Shown: positions 17,344 to 26,643 of the stretch, piece by piece
How the letters are laid out: the number at the start of each line of letters is the position of its first letter
Position numbering within the stretch: position 1 is the first letter of the stretch
Source: Streptomyces sp. MMG1121
GTDB taxonomy: Bacteria; Actinomycetota; Actinomycetes; Streptomycetales; Streptomycetaceae
NCBI RefSeq assembly: GCF_001280015.1
Contig: NZ_LGDV01000074.1
Coordinates: forward strand, 79,520 to 143,519
Length of the DNA stretch: 64,000 nucleotides
Direction: 5' to 3'
Position numbers and translations under genes: made by a program
Notes under the pieces: generated by a model
What the model was told of the DNA's origin: nothing
The model's database searches: none
Seen by the model: the letters and a program-made list of their open reading frames with translations, nothing else

Positions 17344-17357
17344 ACTGATCGTTCCAG
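17344..17357 (+). promoter_or_regulatory. Likely TetR operator before the repressor gene
   Basis: ACTGATCGTTCCAG lies 20 bases before the TetR start codon and matches the site upstream of the SDR gene (ACTGAACCGTTCGGTCA) over ACTGA-CGTTC. A shared operator suggests autoregulation. Confidence 0.5.
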
Positions 17358-17377
17358 AAAAGCCTAGGCTGCGTCAC

Positions 17378-17962
17378 GTGGCCAGGACCAAGGACTTCGA
17401 TCCGGACGCCGCGCTGCAGACAGCCCTGGAGCTGTTCTGGCGGCGCGGCTACGAGGCGACGTCGATGGCCGACCTGGTCGAGCACCTCGGGATCGGCCGG
17501 GCGAGCCTGTACGCGACGTTCGGCAGCAAGCACGAGCTGTACCTGCGGGCACTGGAGCGCTACGAGCGGTCGGGGCTCACCCGGATCGTGCGGGAGCTGT
17601 CCCAGCCGGGGGCCGCCCTGCCGGCCGTACGCGCGGTCGTACGGCGCTACGCGGCGGAGGCGGCCGACGAGCGGCTGCGGCTGAACGGCTGCCTGATCAC
17701 CAACACGGCCGCCGAGCTGGCCCCGCACGACCCGGCCGCCGCCCGGCGCGTCGAGCGCAACTGGGACCACCTGGAGACTCTGCTGCACTCCGCGCTCGTC
17801 CGCGCCCAGAGCCAGGGCGAACTGCCGGCCGGCCGCGAACCGCTCGCGCTGGCCCGCACCCTGCTGGTGCTGATGCAGGGCCTGCGGGTCGTCGGCAAGG
17901 CATCGGCGGACCCGGCCCGCGTCCGGGACGCGGCGGAGCAGGCCCTGACCCTGCTCGACTGA
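17378..17962 (+). CDS. TetR-family regulator
   Basis: A 194-residue regulator. The helix-turn-helix occupies about residues 8-55 (TSMADLVEHLGIGRASLYATFGSKHELY spans it). The C-terminal domain is of the AcrR/TetR_C type often seen beside dehydrogenases. It starts with GTG at 17378 and has no strong ribosome site. It is followed 71 bases later by an SDR gene preceded by the same operator-like motif, so it probably represses itself and that gene. The inducer is unknown. Confidence 0.9.
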   Translation: MARTKDFDPDAALQTALELFWRRGYEATSMADLVEHLGIGRASLYATFGSKHELYLRALERYERSGLTRIVRELSQPGAALPAVRAVVRRYAAEAADERLRLNGCLITNTAAELAPHDPAAARRVERNWDHLETLLHSALVRAQSQGELPAGREPLALARTLLVLMQGLRVVGKASADPARVRDAAEQALTLLD

Positions 17963-18001
17963 CCCACGCCCTCTTCCGGGTGTGCCTTTTCCTGAGCTCA
18001 T

Positions 18002-18018
18002 ACTGAACCGTTCGGTCA
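18002..18018 (+). promoter_or_regulatory. Likely TetR operator before the SDR gene
   Basis: ACTGAACCGTTCGGTCA contains the imperfect inverted repeat TGAACCG-T-TCGGTCA. It lies about 16 bases before the SDR start codon and shares ACTGA-CGTTC with the site in front of the TetR gene. Confidence 0.55.
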
Positions 18019-18033
18019 AAAACAGGGGAGATC

Positions 18034-18819
18034 ATGACCACCACCACTCCGGGCCCGCGCACCCGCTTCACCGGCCGGACGGCACTCGTCACCGGCGCCG
18101 GATCCGGCATCGGCCGGGCCGTCGCCCTCGCGTTCGCCGCCGAGGGAGCCCAGGTCGTCGTCGCCGGACGGCGGCCCGAGCCGCTCGCGCAGACCGTCCG
18201 GCTGATCGAGGAACAGGGCGGCAAGGCCCTCGCGGTGAGCGCCGACGTCTCCCGCGCGGCCGACATCGACGCCGTGGTCCGCGCCACCGTCGACCACTTC
18301 GGCGCGCTCGACGTGGCCGTCAACAACGCGGGCGTCTTCCGGGGCGGACGGCCCCTCGCGGACCTCCCGGAGGAGGACTGGCACACCCAGCTCGCGACCA
18401 ACGTCACCGGCGTCTTCCTCGCCCTCCGGGCCCAGATCCGCCAGATGAGCAGCCAGCCGGCGGGCGGCGCGATCGTGAACATCTCCTCCACCCTCGGCCT
18501 GCACACCACCGCCCCCGGGGCCGCCGCCTACTCCGCGTCCAAGGCCGCCGTGACCGCGCTCAGCCGGGGCGCCGCCCTCGACCACGTCCGGGACGGCGTC
18601 CGGATCAACGTGGTCAGCCCCGGTGCCACCGAGACCGCCATGTCCCTGCGCGCCGGCGAGACCGAGGCGGACCGGGCCGAGCGGGCGCGGGCCACCCTCC
18701 CGCTCGGCCGTATCGCCACCACCCAGGAGGTCGCCGCCGCCGTCCTCTACCTGGCCTCGGACGACGCGGCCTCGGTCGTCGGCACCGACCTGGTCGTGGA
18801 CAGCGGCGCCACCCTGTGA
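18034..18819 (+). CDS. Short-chain dehydrogenase/reductase (classical SDR)
   Basis: A 261-residue NAD(P)-dependent oxidoreductase. The cofactor motif is TGAGSGIGRA near residues 22-31 and NNAG sits near 91. The catalytic residues are Ser in NISSTLG near 150 and YSASK near 164-168. GGGGAG precedes the ATG. An upstream TetR gene sharing its operator motif suggests induction by a small molecule. The substrate cannot be told. Confidence 0.92.
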   Translation: MTTTTPGPRTRFTGRTALVTGAGSGIGRAVALAFAAEGAQVVVAGRRPEPLAQTVRLIEEQGGKALAVSADVSRAADIDAVVRATVDHFGALDVAVNNAGVFRGGRPLADLPEEDWHTQLATNVTGVFLALRAQIRQMSSQPAGGAIVNISSTLGLHTTAPGAAAYSASKAAVTALSRGAALDHVRDGVRINVVSPGATETAMSLRAGETEADRAERARATLPLGRIATTQEVAAAVLYLASDDAASVVGTDLVVDSGATL

Positions 18820-18830
18820 GCCCTGCCGGG

Positions 18831-18860
18831 GCGGTCGGGGGTCAGTCGATCCCCGACCGC
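18831..18860. terminator. Bidirectional hairpin between the SDR and ABC permease genes
   Basis: The perfect 10-base arms at 18831-18840 (GCGGTCGGGG) and 18851-18860 enclose a 10-base loop. The hairpin overlaps the last codons of the convergent permease gene. Confidence 0.75.
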
Positions 18861-19675
18861 TCCACCCCCGCCACGATCCACCGCTGGAAGCAGAGGAAGA
18901 CCAGCAGCAGCGGAAGGACCGACACGGCGGCGGCCACGAACAGCTCGTGCAGCCGGACGACCTGAGAGGTGGTGAACGACGACAGCGCCACCTGCACTGT
19001 CCAGGCACGCTGGTCCTGCCCGATGACCAGCGGCCACAGGAAGGAGTTCCACGCGCCGAGGAACACGATCGTCCCGACGGCGGCGAACACCGGCCGCGCG
19101 TTGGGCACGACGACCAGCCAGTACGTACGCCAGTGGCCGAGCCCGTCGACCTGGGCGGCGTCCTCCAACTCCCGCGGAAAGCCGAGGAAGTACTGCCGGA
19201 AGACGAAACAGGCGAACGCGGAGAAGAGAGTGGGGATGATCAGCCCCCGGAGCGTGGAGATCCAGCCCAGTGACGACACCAGCACAAAGCTCGGTACGAA
19301 GGTGACGGCGGCCGGGACCAGCAGGGTGCCGAGGATGCCGTAGAAGACCTTGTTCGCGTGCCGGTACGGGATGCGGGCGAGGCCGTAGCCGGCGAGAGAG
19401 GCCAGGAGCAGGGTGCCGAGGGTCGTGGCGACCGCGATCAGCGCGGAGTTGAGCAGGGACCGGGCGAAGGGCACGGACGGATCGTCGAACAGTTCCCGGA
19501 CGTTCCCCCACCTCAATTCACCGGGGAAGAAGGTCCATTGGGGTGAGGTGATGTCCTGCTCGCCGGACAGGCCGTTGCGGACCAGCAGGTAGAAGGGGAC
19601 GAGGAAGAGCAGAGCGAGCGCGACGAGCAGTACCAGCCGCAGTGCCCGCCCGGCCCGTACCAGGGCGTCATCCAT
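18842..19675 (-). CDS. Carbohydrate ABC importer permease (MalG type)
   Basis: A 277-residue inner-membrane permease with about six helices. The EAA loop reads DAAQVDGLGHWRTYWLVVVP, which couples to the ATPase. It is last of three genes (binding protein, MalF-type permease, this one); its ATG overlaps the preceding permease by eight bases. No ATPase gene is nearby. In Streptomyces many such importers share the ATPase MsiK, so the same is inferred here. Confidence 0.93.
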   Translation of the reverse strand: MDDALVRAGRALRLVLLVALALLFLVPFYLLVRNGLSGEQDITSPQWTFFPGELRWGNVRELFDDPSVPFARSLLNSALIAVATTLGTLLLASLAGYGLARIPYRHANKVFYGILGTLLVPAAVTFVPSFVLVSSLGWISTLRGLIIPTLFSAFACFVFRQYFLGFPRELEDAAQVDGLGHWRTYWLVVVPNARPVFAAVGTIVFLGAWNSFLWPLVIGQDQRAWTVQVALSSFTTSQVVRLHELFVAAAVSVLPLLLVFLCFQRWIVAGVERSGID

Positions 19676-20576
19676 CGGCGTCCGTCCTTCCCAGCCTCAG
19701 CCAGCGCGCCTGTCCCACCGTGACGACCGCGATGACCAGCGCGAGTATCACCGCACCCGCGCTGCCGAGCCCGAAGTTCTGCCCCTGCCCGAGGGCGGTG
19801 TAGTAGAGGTAGACCAGGGGCGGCCGGGCGTAGGGCGGATATCCCCTGGCATCGGACAACAGGTTGTAGAACTCGTCGAAGGCCTGGAAGGCGTTGATGA
19901 CGAGCAGCAGCACGACCGCGACCGACGTGGCCCGCAGCTGGGGCAGGGTGATGTGCCGCAGCACCGTCCAGCCGGGCCGGGCCCCGTCCACGGCGGCCGC
20001 CTCGTACAGCGCCGGGTCGATCCGCTGGAGCCCGGCGAGGAAGAGGATCATGTAGAAGCCGGCCTGCAGCCACAGCCGTACGGTGACGATGACCAGCCAG
20101 TACCAGGGCGGGTCCGTGGTGGACAGCCAGGCGACGGGATCCCCGCCGAACCACCCGAGCACCGTGTTCGCCAGCCCGAACCGCACCCCGTTGAAGATCG
20201 ACATCTTCCAGACCAGGGCGGCGACGACGTAGCTGCACGCGGCCGGAAGGAAGAACACGGACCGGAAGAAGGCGCGTGCCCGCCGCACCCGGTTGACCAT
20301 CAGGGCGAGCGAGAGGGAGAAGACGTACGTGGCCGGGACGATGAAGGCGGTGAAGACGAGGAAGGTCTTCAGACTGCTGACGAACGCGTCGTCCTTCAGC
20401 ATCGCCGTGTAGTTGTCCAGGCCGACGAAGTGCGTGGGCGTGACGGTGTTGTGCGCGTCGAAGAAGCTGAGGCCCACGCTCCACAGCAGCGGGACGTAGG
20501 TGAAGAGGGCGAGCCCGAGTGCGAACGGCCCCACGAACACCCAGAACCACAGGGCATGGGCTCTGCGGCGCCTCAC
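19668..20576 (-). CDS. Carbohydrate ABC importer permease (MalF type)
   Basis: A 302-residue permease with about six helices; the EAA loop is YEAAAVDGARPGWTVLRHITL. It starts with GTG at 20576, which overlaps the binding-protein stop as GTGA. A longer reading to 20879 lies inside the binding-protein gene and is spurious. It pairs with the MalG-type permease that follows. Confidence 0.93.
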   Translation of the reverse strand: MRRRRAHALWFWVFVGPFALGLALFTYVPLLWSVGLSFFDAHNTVTPTHFVGLDNYTAMLKDDAFVSSLKTFLVFTAFIVPATYVFSLSLALMVNRVRRARAFFRSVFFLPAACSYVVAALVWKMSIFNGVRFGLANTVLGWFGGDPVAWLSTTDPPWYWLVIVTVRLWLQAGFYMILFLAGLQRIDPALYEAAAVDGARPGWTVLRHITLPQLRATSVAVVLLLVINAFQAFDEFYNLLSDARGYPPYARPPLVYLYYTALGQGQNFGLGSAGAVILALVIAVVTVGQARWLRLGRTDADG

Positions 20577-21829
20577 GACTTCTTCTTCACACGGTCGAGC
20601 TCGCCGGACACCTTCCGTACGACGGCCCGCAGTTCGCTCTCCGGACTCGCCCCGCTCTTGATGATGCGGCTGAGCGCGTCCTGGTAGGCGGTCTGCGCGG
20701 CCGGCGTCCACAGCAGGGGCTGGGCGTAGCCGTGCTCGGTGGTGAAGCGCACGGCGTCGGCGGCGGCACCCGACCGCAGCTTGGCGGCCTTCTTGGCAAG
20801 GGAGATCCGGGCCGGGATGTGAAAGCCGTAGTCGAGGGCGAAGTCCTGCTGGTAGTCGCCGCGTTGGACCCACAGCCACTTCACGAACTCCTTGGCGGCC
20901 TCCTGGTGCTTGCTGCGCGCGCTGACGGCGGCACCGTACGCACCGACGGGCACGGTCGGCCGGCCATGAGCGCCGTCCCCGGGAAACGGAAGCACCCCGA
21001 AGTCGTCACCGAGTTCCCTCTGCACCTGCGGCAGCGCCCACAGCCCCGACCACTGCATCGCGGTCAGCCCCTGGAGGAAGGCGGACGGGTCCGACCAGTC
21101 GGCGGGCGCGCCGAGGAGGAGGGACTTGTCCGCGTACAGCTGGCGCAGCTTGCCGAGGGCGCGAGCGGCGGCGGGGTCGTCGAAGCCGACCTTGCCGTCG
21201 GCGGTGACGAGCTGAAGTCCGGCGGCGTAGAGGGGAGTTCCGCCCAGCACACCGGCTCCCCCGTCATTCCCCAGGAAGAGCCCCTTGACCTTGCTGTCGG
21301 TGAGCTTGCGGGCCGCGTCCACGAGGGCGTCGAGGGTGGCGGGCGGCTCGACGCCGGCGGCCTGGAGCAGGCTCTTGCGGTAGTAGAGCAGCTGCATGTC
21401 GATGACCTGGGGGATGCCCCAGATCTTCCCGTCATGGGTCTTCGTCGCGAGTACGGCCGGATTGAAGTCGTCCTTGACCCCGTCGAGGAGATCGGTGAGA
21501 TCGACGACCTGCCCGCCCTGGATCTGGTCCACGGTCGGCCCGTTGACCTCGAAGACGTCCGGGCCGGAGTCCGTGAGCAGCGCGGCTGCGGCCTGCTGAT
21601 CGTAGTTGCCGGGCCGCCACTCCACACTGACGTGTGCCTTCGTGTAGGCGGCGGCGTACCGCTGGACGGCCTGCTGGGTGCCGGCCTCGCCGTACTGGTG
21701 GTACCACTGGGACAGCGAGGTGCCCGAACCTCCGTTGCCGCGCCCGGTGTTGGACCCGCACGCGGCGAGCAGTCCGGCACCGGCGGCTGCCGCACTCGCG
21801 GTCAGCAGCGTCCTACGGCTCATGATCAT
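20573..21829 (-). CDS. Sugar ABC importer substrate-binding lipoprotein
   Basis: About 418 residues, family 1 extracellular solute-binding protein. The signal has twin-arginine-like SRRTLL and a lipobox (LLAAC, then GSNTG), so it is a membrane-tethered receptor on the outer face. The ATG at 21829 is six bases after GGGGGA; ATGs two codons upstream and downstream are possible. It is first in a three-gene importer operon. The sugar is unknown; no hydrolase or regulator is adjacent. Confidence 0.92.
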   Translation of the reverse strand: MIMSRRTLLTASAAAAGAGLLAACGSNTGRGNGGSGTSLSQWYHQYGEAGTQQAVQRYAAAYTKAHVSVEWRPGNYDQQAAAALLTDSGPDVFEVNGPTVDQIQGGQVVDLTDLLDGVKDDFNPAVLATKTHDGKIWGIPQVIDMQLLYYRKSLLQAAGVEPPATLDALVDAARKLTDSKVKGLFLGNDGGAGVLGGTPLYAAGLQLVTADGKVGFDDPAAARALGKLRQLYADKSLLLGAPADWSDPSAFLQGLTAMQWSGLWALPQVQRELGDDFGVLPFPGDGAHGRPTVPVGAYGAAVSARSKHQEAAKEFVKWLWVQRGDYQQDFALDYGFHIPARISLAKKAAKLRSGAAADAVRFTTEHGYAQPLLWTPAAQTAYQDALSRIIKSGASPESELRAVVRKVSGELDRVKKKS

Positions 21830-21916
21830 CGTCATTCCCCCTGACGTCGGTCATCGATGCACGGCCCAACGATCAACCCTGCGCGTCGATTACGAAAGGG
21901 GTGTTGCGGCCGTGTG

Positions 21917-22849
21917 TCAGGGGGCGAGCGCGTCGTAGGCGACCCCGGTCAGCCGCACGGACTCGTCCCAGAGCCGCAGCGACACACGGTCGTCGAGCGT
22001 CCAGGGCGCCCGCCACGAGGGCACGGGCGCGCCCCGCCACATGGCGAACGACGGCCCGATGAACCGATCGGCCCGCACACCGTCGGCGGTCGCCGCGTAC
22101 AGCGTGGGCAGCGCGCCCGCCGCGGCCGGCTGCGCGAAGACGCGATTGGCCGCCGCCATCACCCGCTCGACAGCGCGGCGCCCCTCGGCACGCGGCCCGG
22201 CGGTCTGGAGGTTGGTGGCGGCGTAGCCGGGGTGGGCGGCGAGGGCGACGACATCGGCACCGCGGGCGGCCAGCCGCCGGGCCAACTCGTGGGTGAAGAG
22301 AAGATTGGCGCTCTTGGACCGCCCGTAGACGACCCAACGACGGTATCGGAGACGGCTGTTGAGGTGGCGGGGGTCGATGTTCGCCAGGACGTGCATGAGG
22401 CTGGAGACGGTCACGACGCGGGCGCCGGGGGTGGCGAGCAGCCGGGGCAGGAGCAGCCCGGTGAGCGCGAAGTGACCGAGGTGGTTGACCCCGAACTGCG
22501 TCTCGAACCCGTCCGCGGTCGTTCCGTACGGTACGGCCATCACGCCGGCGTTGTTGACGAGCAGATCGACCCGGTCGTACGGCAGCCGGCGCGCGAAGTC
22601 CCGTACGGAGGCGAGGTCCCCCAGATCCAGCGCCCCGAGTTCGACGTCCGCCCGCGGCACCTCCCCCAGCAGCCTCTCGACGGCCGCGCTCCCCCGCGTC
22701 CCGCTCCGGCACGCGAGCACCACTTTCGCACCCCTACGGGCCAGCTCCCGGGTGGTGACGTAGCCGAGCCCGCTGTTGGCGCCGGTGACGACGGCCAGGC
22801 GACCGGTGAGGTCGGGGATGTCGGCGGTGGTCCAGCCGGCGGCGGCCAT
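21917..22849 (-). CDS. SDR-family oxidoreductase (retinol dehydrogenase/WWOX-like)
   Basis: A 310-residue atypical-length SDR. Cofactor motif VVTGANSGLGYVTTREL lies near residues 20-36, and NNAGVMAVP near 97. Ser is in TVSSLMH and the active-site Tyr probably in VVYGRSKSANLL, where the usual YxxSK reads YGRSK. The start at 22849 follows AGGGAG. It stands alone and diverges from a secreted DUF4232 protein. The substrate is unknown. Confidence 0.9.
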   Translation of the reverse strand: MAAAGWTTADIPDLTGRLAVVTGANSGLGYVTTRELARRGAKVVLACRSGTRGSAAVERLLGEVPRADVELGALDLGDLASVRDFARRLPYDRVDLLVNNAGVMAVPYGTTADGFETQFGVNHLGHFALTGLLLPRLLATPGARVVTVSSLMHVLANIDPRHLNSRLRYRRWVVYGRSKSANLLFTHELARRLAARGADVVALAAHPGYAATNLQTAGPRAEGRRAVERVMAAANRVFAQPAAAGALPTLYAATADGVRADRFIGPSFAMWRGAPVPSWRAPWTLDDRVSLRLWDESVRLTGVAYDALAP

Positions 22850-22959
22850 GGGCTGGCTCCCTCTGGATCGTTTCGGGCGATGTACAACTTTTCCGGGCCG
22901 GGGCGCATCCAACACAGTGACCTTCATCCACCCATTCGCCCGATGGAGACGGATACGCC

Positions 22960-23511
22960 ATGTTTCATTATCCAAACGCTCCGAGACTCTTCCGCACATC
23001 CCCCCGACGCGGCGCGGCCGCCGTACTGACCGCCGCCCTCGTGGGCCTCACGGCCGCGGGAGCCGCCTGGAGTGCGCCGTCGGCGACGTCACGGACCTCG
23101 GCCTCCGTCCGCACCTGCACGGTCGGCGACCTGTATCTCTCCATGGGCCGCAAGGAGGGCGCGGCGGGGTCGCTGTACTGGCCGATCCGGTTCACCAACA
23201 CCAGCACGACGAGCTGCACCCTGCGCGGCTACCCGGGCGTCAGCGTCCTGGACACCGCACACCACCAGCTCGGCCGGCCGGCCACCCGCAGCGGCAGTTC
23301 CTACGACACGGTCACCCTCACCCCGGGCCACTCGGCCCCGGCGGTCGTCCGCACCACCAACGGCCCGGTGGGCGGTCCCTGCCTGCGCACCGGCGCCTAC
23401 CTGCGCGTCTACCCGCCGGCGTCCCGCACCGCGGCGCTGATACCGGCCCCCTGGACGACGTGTTCGGGCGTTTTCCAGGTCGGCCCGGTGAATGTCGAGG
23501 GCGCCATCTGA
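22960..23511 (+). CDS. Secreted DUF4232-family protein
   Basis: A 183-residue exported protein. After a signal peptide of about 40 residues comes one beta-sandwich domain with the family pattern WPIRFTNTSTTSCTLRGYPG and cysteine pairs (RTCTVGD with SCTLRG, GPCLRTG with TTCSGVF) that suggest disulfides. The function is unknown. Such proteins are abundant on Streptomyces surfaces, usually as lipoproteins; this one lacks a lipobox. The ATG is preceded by GGAGAC. Confidence 0.8.
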   Translation: MFHYPNAPRLFRTSPRRGAAAVLTAALVGLTAAGAAWSAPSATSRTSASVRTCTVGDLYLSMGRKEGAAGSLYWPIRFTNTSTTSCTLRGYPGVSVLDTAHHQLGRPATRSGSSYDTVTLTPGHSAPAVVRTTNGPVGGPCLRTGAYLRVYPPASRTAALIPAPWTTCSGVFQVGPVNVEGAI

Positions 23512-23601
23512 GGTCTTCCGGGAGGGGGACGACACAGCGGAGGGGACGACGACCGGCCTCGGGCGCCGGCCCCTCCGCCTCGAGGGGCACGGGTGATGCA
23601 C

Positions 23602-23638
23602 GGAGAGGCGGCACCCCCGCACAGGGTGCCGCCTCTCC
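23602..23638. terminator. Strong bidirectional terminator between DUF4232 and ppdK
   Basis: The 15-base perfect arms at 23602-23616 (GGAGAGGCGGCACCC) and 23624-23638 enclose a 7-base loop, followed by TCTTTCG on the plus strand. It sits between convergent genes. Confidence 0.88.
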
Positions 23639-23720
23639 TCTTTCGTGCGCCGGAGCCGTCGCCGATCGGTGAGGGTCGGGGACCGACGGCGGCTCCGGGG
23701 TTCAACCGGCCCGGCAGGGA

Positions 23721-26441
23721 CTAGCGGTGGTCGCTGCCCGTCGAGTTCGTCGCCGCCCGGCCCGCCTCCAGGCGGGCGACCGGGATGCGGAACGGGGAGC
23801 AGGAGACGTAGTCCAGACCCACCTCGTGGAAGAACTGGACCGACTCCGGGTCACCGCCGTGCTCGCCGCAGACGCCCAGCTTGAGGTCGGGACGGGTGCG
23901 GCGGCCCGCTTCCGCCGCCAGCTTCACCAGGGAGCCCACGCCGTCCCGGTCGATCGTCTCGAAGGGGGAGACGCCGAAGATGCCCTTCTCCAGGTACGCG
24001 GTGAAGAAGGACGCCTCGACGTCGTCGCGGCTGAAGCCCCACACCGTCTGCGTCAGGTCGTTCGTGCCGAAGGAGAAGAACTCCGCCGCCTCCGCGATCT
24101 GACCCGCCGTGAGCGCGGCGCGCGGCAGCTCGATCATCGTGCCGATCGCCAGCTTGAGCCGCGTACCGGTCGCGGCCTCGACCTCCGCGATGACCTTGTC
24201 GGCCTCCTCGCGGACGATCTCCAGCTCCTGGACCGTGCCGACGAGCGGGATCATGATCTCCGCTCGCGGGTCCGCCTTCGCCGACTTCCGCTCCGCCGCC
24301 GCTTCCGCGATCGCGCGGACCTGCATCGTGAACAGACCGGGGATGACGAGGCCGAGGCGTACGCCGCGCAGGCCCAGCATCGGGTTCTGCTCGTGCAGGC
24401 GGTGGACCGCCTGGAGGAGGCGGAGGTCGTTCTCGTGCGGCTCCTGGCGGGACTCCGCCAGGGCCACGCGGACCGAGAGTTCCGTGATGTCGGGGAGGAA
24501 CTCGTGCAGCGGCGGGTCCAGGAGACGGACCGTGACCGGAAGGCCGTCCATCGCCTCGAAGAGCTCGACGAAGTCCTTCTTCTGGAGCGGGAGCAGGGCC
24601 TTGAGGGACTCCTCGCGTTCCGTCTCCGTGTCGGCCAGGATCAGGCGTTCCACCAGTTCACGACGGTCGCCCAGGAACATGTGCTCCGTACGGCAGAGGC
24701 CGATGCCCTGCGCGCCGAAGCGGCGGGCCCGCAGCGCGTCCTCGGCGTTGTCCGCGTTCGCGCGGACGCGCAGGCGGCGCTTGCGGTCGGCGAAGGCCAT
24801 CATGCGGTGGACCGCCTCGACCAGCTCGTCCGCGTCGTCCGCGCCGGGGTGCATCCGGCCCTCGAAGTACTCCACGACCGGGGACGGGACCACCGGGACC
24901 TCACCCAGGTAGACCTTGCCCGTCGAGCCGTCGATCGAGATCAGGTCGCCTTCCTCCACGACGTGTCCGCCGGGAACCGTCATACGGCGGCGCTTGGTGT
25001 CGACCTCCAGCTCCTCCGCGCCGCAGACACAGGTCTTGCCCATGCCCCGGGCCACGACGGCCGCGTGGGACGTCTTGCCGCCGCGGCTCGTCAGAATGCC
25101 CTCCGCCGCGATCATGCCGTCCAGGTCGTCGGGGTTCGTCTCACGCCGGACCAGGATGACCTTCTCGCCCGAGCGGGACCACTTCACGGCGGTGTACGAG
25201 TCGAAGACCGCCTTGCCCACCGCGGCGCCGGGGGATGCGGCGATACCGCGTCCCACCTGGTCGACCTTCGCGTGCTCGTCGAAGCGCGGGAACATCAGCT
25301 GGGCCAGCTGGGCACCGGTGACGCGCTGGAGCGCCTCCGTCTCGTCGATCAGGCCCTGGTCGACGAGCTGGGTGGCGATACGGAAGGCCGCGCCCGCCGT
25401 GCGCTTGCCGACGCGGGTCTGGAGCATCCACAGCTGACCGCGCTCGATCGTGAACTCGATGTCGCACAGGTCCTTGTAGTGGTTCTCCAGCGTCTCCATG
25501 ATCTGCATGAGCTGGTCGTACGACTTCTTGTCGATCGACTCCAGCTCCGCGAGCGGGACGGTGTTGCGGATGCCCGCCACGACGTCCTCGCCCTGGGCGT
25601 TCTGGAGGTAGTCGCCGTAGACGCCCTGGTGGCCGGAGGCGGGGTCACGCGTGAACGCCACGCCCGTGCCGGAGTCCGGGCCCAGGTTGCCGAAGACCAT
25701 CGAGCAGATGTTGACGGCCGTGCCCAGGTCGCCGGGGATGCGCTCCTGGCGGCGGTACAGCTTCGCCCGGTCGCCGTTCCACGAGTCGAAGACCGCCTTG
25801 ATGGCGAGGTCCATCTGCTCGCGCGGGTCCTGCGGGAAGTCCCGGCCGGCCTCGGCCTTGACGATCTTCTTGAACTTGGTGACCAGCTTCTTCAGGTCGC
25901 CCGCTTCGAGGTCCGTGTCGACGGTGACCTTCTTGGCCGCCTTGGCCGCGTCGAGCGCCTCCTCGAAGAGCTCGCCGTCGACGCCGAGGACGGTCTTGCC
26001 GAACATCTGGATGAGGCGGCGGTAGGAGTCCCAGGCGAAGCGGTCGTCGCCGGCCTGCTTGGCCAGGCCCTGCACCGACTTGTCCGACAGGCCGATGTTC
26101 AGGACCGTGTCCATCATGCCGGGCATGGAGAACTTGGCGCCCGAGCGGACCGACACCAGCAGCGGGTTGTCGGGCTGGCCGAGCTTCTTGCCCATGGTCC
26201 GCTCAAGGGCGTCGAGGTGCGCACTCACCTCGTCACGCAGTGCCGCGGGCTCCTCACCGCTGGCCAGGTAGACCTTGCAGGCCTCCGTGGTGATGGTGAA
26301 GCCGGGAGGGACCGGCAGACCGAGGTTGGTCATCTCGGCGAGGTTGGCACCCTTGCCACCGAGGAGGTCCTTGAGGTCCTTGTTTCCCTCGGTGAAGTCG
26401 TAAACGAACTTCACTGCACGGGGGTCTTTGTTTTCCGACAC
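23721..26441 (-). CDS. ppdK: Pyruvate, phosphate dikinase
   Basis: A 906-residue cytoplasmic enzyme interconverting pyruvate + ATP + Pi with PEP + AMP + PPi. The N-terminal ATP-grasp part includes LLGGKGANLAEM near residue 29 and VSVRSGAKFSMPGMMDT. The phosphohistidine is about His459 in GGKTSHAAVVARGMGK, and the PEP/pyruvate barrel cysteine about 858 in GVCGEHGGDP. The length matches bacterial PPDKs. GTG at 26441 gives the standard VSENKDPRAVKFVYDF N-terminus. It ends at the bidirectional terminator and has 441 gene-free bases upstream. Confidence 0.97.
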   Translation of the reverse strand: MSENKDPRAVKFVYDFTEGNKDLKDLLGGKGANLAEMTNLGLPVPPGFTITTEACKVYLASGEEPAALRDEVSAHLDALERTMGKKLGQPDNPLLVSVRSGAKFSMPGMMDTVLNIGLSDKSVQGLAKQAGDDRFAWDSYRRLIQMFGKTVLGVDGELFEEALDAAKAAKKVTVDTDLEAGDLKKLVTKFKKIVKAEAGRDFPQDPREQMDLAIKAVFDSWNGDRAKLYRRQERIPGDLGTAVNICSMVFGNLGPDSGTGVAFTRDPASGHQGVYGDYLQNAQGEDVVAGIRNTVPLAELESIDKKSYDQLMQIMETLENHYKDLCDIEFTIERGQLWMLQTRVGKRTAGAAFRIATQLVDQGLIDETEALQRVTGAQLAQLMFPRFDEHAKVDQVGRGIAASPGAAVGKAVFDSYTAVKWSRSGEKVILVRRETNPDDLDGMIAAEGILTSRGGKTSHAAVVARGMGKTCVCGAEELEVDTKRRRMTVPGGHVVEEGDLISIDGSTGKVYLGEVPVVPSPVVEYFEGRMHPGADDADELVEAVHRMMAFADRKRRLRVRANADNAEDALRARRFGAQGIGLCRTEHMFLGDRRELVERLILADTETEREESLKALLPLQKKDFVELFEAMDGLPVTVRLLDPPLHEFLPDITELSVRVALAESRQEPHENDLRLLQAVHRLHEQNPMLGLRGVRLGLVIPGLFTMQVRAIAEAAAERKSAKADPRAEIMIPLVGTVQELEIVREEADKVIAEVEAATGTRLKLAIGTMIELPRAALTAGQIAEAAEFFSFGTNDLTQTVWGFSRDDVEASFFTAYLEKGIFGVSPFETIDRDGVGSLVKLAAEAGRRTRPDLKLGVCGEHGGDPESVQFFHEVGLDYVSCSPFRIPVARLEAGRAATNSTGSDHR

Positions 26442-26643
26442 GGGTCTCGACTCCTTGAGGCCACGGTGGCTGCCCTGACGGCGAGGAACATACCCAGATC
26501 GAAGGCACATGGGTACGTCCACTTGTGCGTCATGCGCCTGTAACCACCCGTCCGCCAGCGGATCGAAAGTCAAGGCTTGGCAAGCCGCAGCGCCCGTATG
26601 TTTTCACTTCTTGAACGCAAGACCACCCACAACCGGGGTTTTT

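Noticed and set aside
23727-26543. A 938-residue open frame antisense to ppdK
   Set aside because: It is a shadow of a strongly codon-biased gene; ppdK has full catalytic motifs on the minus strand.
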